Part shown: in pieces, positions 4,836-5,399 of the stretch
Layout: every line of letters begins with the position of its first letter
Numbering within the stretch: position 1 is the stretch's first letter
NCBI GenBank assembly: GCA_902773455.1
Contig: CACYEW010000300.1
Span: 1 to 5,399 of the forward strand
Reading direction: 5' to 3'
DNA from: an uncultured Ruminococcus sp.
GTDB lineage: Bacteria; Bacillota; Clostridia; Oscillospirales; CAG-272
DNA: 5,399 nt
Notes under the pieces: generated by a model
Seen by the model: the letters and a program-made list of their open reading frames with translations, nothing else
Database searches by the model: none
What the model was told of the DNA's origin: nothing
Program-made: the position numbers and the translations under genes

Positions 4836-5399
4836 GCCGCCTTTTCGGTACGGACGGTATAAGAGGGACGGCGAATACAGATCTCACGTGCGAGACCGCG
4901 CTCGGCGTAGGACGCGCGGCGGCGGTCGAGGCGTACAAAAGGACCGGTAAAAAACCGGTGTTTCTGATCGGATCGGATACGCGCGTATCTTCGCCGATGC
5001 TCGTTTCGGCTTTTGCCGCGGGGCTCTGCTCCGCCGGCGCCGACGCGTTGACGCTTGGCTGTCTGCCGACGCCAGCGGTATCTTATCTGACTGTGAAATA
5101 CGGAGCGGACGGAGCGGCGGTCATATCCGCTTCTCACAATCCCGCCCGGTATAACGGCATAAAACTGCTCGGAGCCGACGGAAGAAAGCAAAGCGACGCC
5201 GTCGAAGAGGCGACGGAACGGACGTATTATGATAAAACGTACGCGCCGACCCGAAACGTCGGCACGGTAAAAAAAGCGAAAAGTCCGATAAAGGACTATA
5301 CGGATCATATAAGATCGTGCGTAAAGACCGATCTGTCCGGCTTTAAGATCGCCGTCGATTGCGGCAACGGCGCCGCGGCGTATACGGCGAAACGCATCT
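4832..5399 (+). CDS. glmM: Phosphoglucosamine mutase GlmM (N-terminal part, runs off the window)
   Basis: The first 189 residues of an enzyme usually about 445-450 long. GlmM converts glucosamine-6-phosphate to glucosamine-1-phosphate in the cytoplasm, a step toward UDP-GlcNAc for peptidoglycan. The start MSRLFGTDGIRGTAN is the family signature, followed by IGSDTRVSS (46-54), PTPAVSYLT (79-87) and the active-site loop ISASHNP (98-104), with Ser101 the phosphoserine and start of metal binding. The next stretch, ARYNGIKLLG (105-114), has Arg-Tyr where GlmM commonly has Glu-Asp, more like general phosphohexomutases. The Mg site DGDGDR and sugar-binding loops lie beyond the window. The ATG overlaps the upstream stop (ATGA, 4832-4835) without its own ribosome site, implying translational coupling. 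Phosphomannomutase is a less likely alternative. Confidence 0.92.
   Translation, partial: MSRLFGTDGIRGTANTDLTCETALGVGRAAAVEAYKRTGKKPVFLIGSDTRVSSPMLVSAFAAGLCSAGADALTLGCLPTPAVSYLTVKYGADGAAVISASHNPARYNGIKLLGADGRKQSDAVEEATERTYYDKTYAPTRNVGTVKKAKSPIKDYTDHIRSCVKTDLSGFKIAVDCGNGAAAYTAKRI

Noticed and set aside
4817..5308. Minus-strand frame opposite glmM
   Set aside because: It is an arginine-rich antisense shadow of a clear GlmM coding sequence.

Overview
The window looks like chromosomal DNA from an uncultured anaerobic, low-to-mid GC Bacillota, most likely a gut-type Clostridia. The reasons are strong GGAGG ribosome sites, sigma-A type promoters, tightly packed operons, frequent GCG, CCG, ATA and AGA codons, and best-remembered protein resemblances within that group. 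Taxonomy is inferred by eye, not from a search.

Layout. Positions 1-84 are the 3' end of a plus-strand gene, probably the DNA-binding tail of a LuxR-type regulator. Positions about 81-483 lie between two converging genes and hold a striking palindromic element. Its outer ends are inverted copies of GTA(6-7)GATCCC. Inside are six direct copies of AGCT(A/G)AATT, each followed by a small hairpin of different sequence, then four copies of the same box in inverted orientation, also separated by hairpins, and then a separate long stem-loop. It probably ends transcription from both sides, and it may be a miniature mobile or REP-like repeat.

Positions 486-3967 form a four-gene minus-strand operon, read in the order short-chain dehydrogenase, secreted ComEC-like metallo-beta-lactamase-fold lipoprotein, serine hydrolase of the beta-lactamase/EstB class, and HAD phosphatase. 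Junctions are a 1-nt overlap (TAATG), a 1-nt gap and a 4-nt overlap (GTGA). I do not recognise a known pathway that unites them.

Positions 3968-4166 are a divergent control region. Two promoters with the same TTGATT -35 box and 17-bp spacing fire outward, and a perfect 16-bp palindrome covers the -35 and spacer of the leftward one. Positions 4167-5399 begin a plus-strand operon: a stand-alone left-handed beta-helix acyltransferase that resembles the acetyltransferase half of GlmU, overlapping by 4 nt with glmM (phosphoglucosamine mutase), which runs off the window. Together they suggest consecutive steps of UDP-GlcNAc and cell-wall precursor synthesis.

The genes are mostly ordinary housekeeping or accessory enzymes. 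The hairpin-array element and the stand-alone GlmU-like partner of GlmM are the parts most worth following up.
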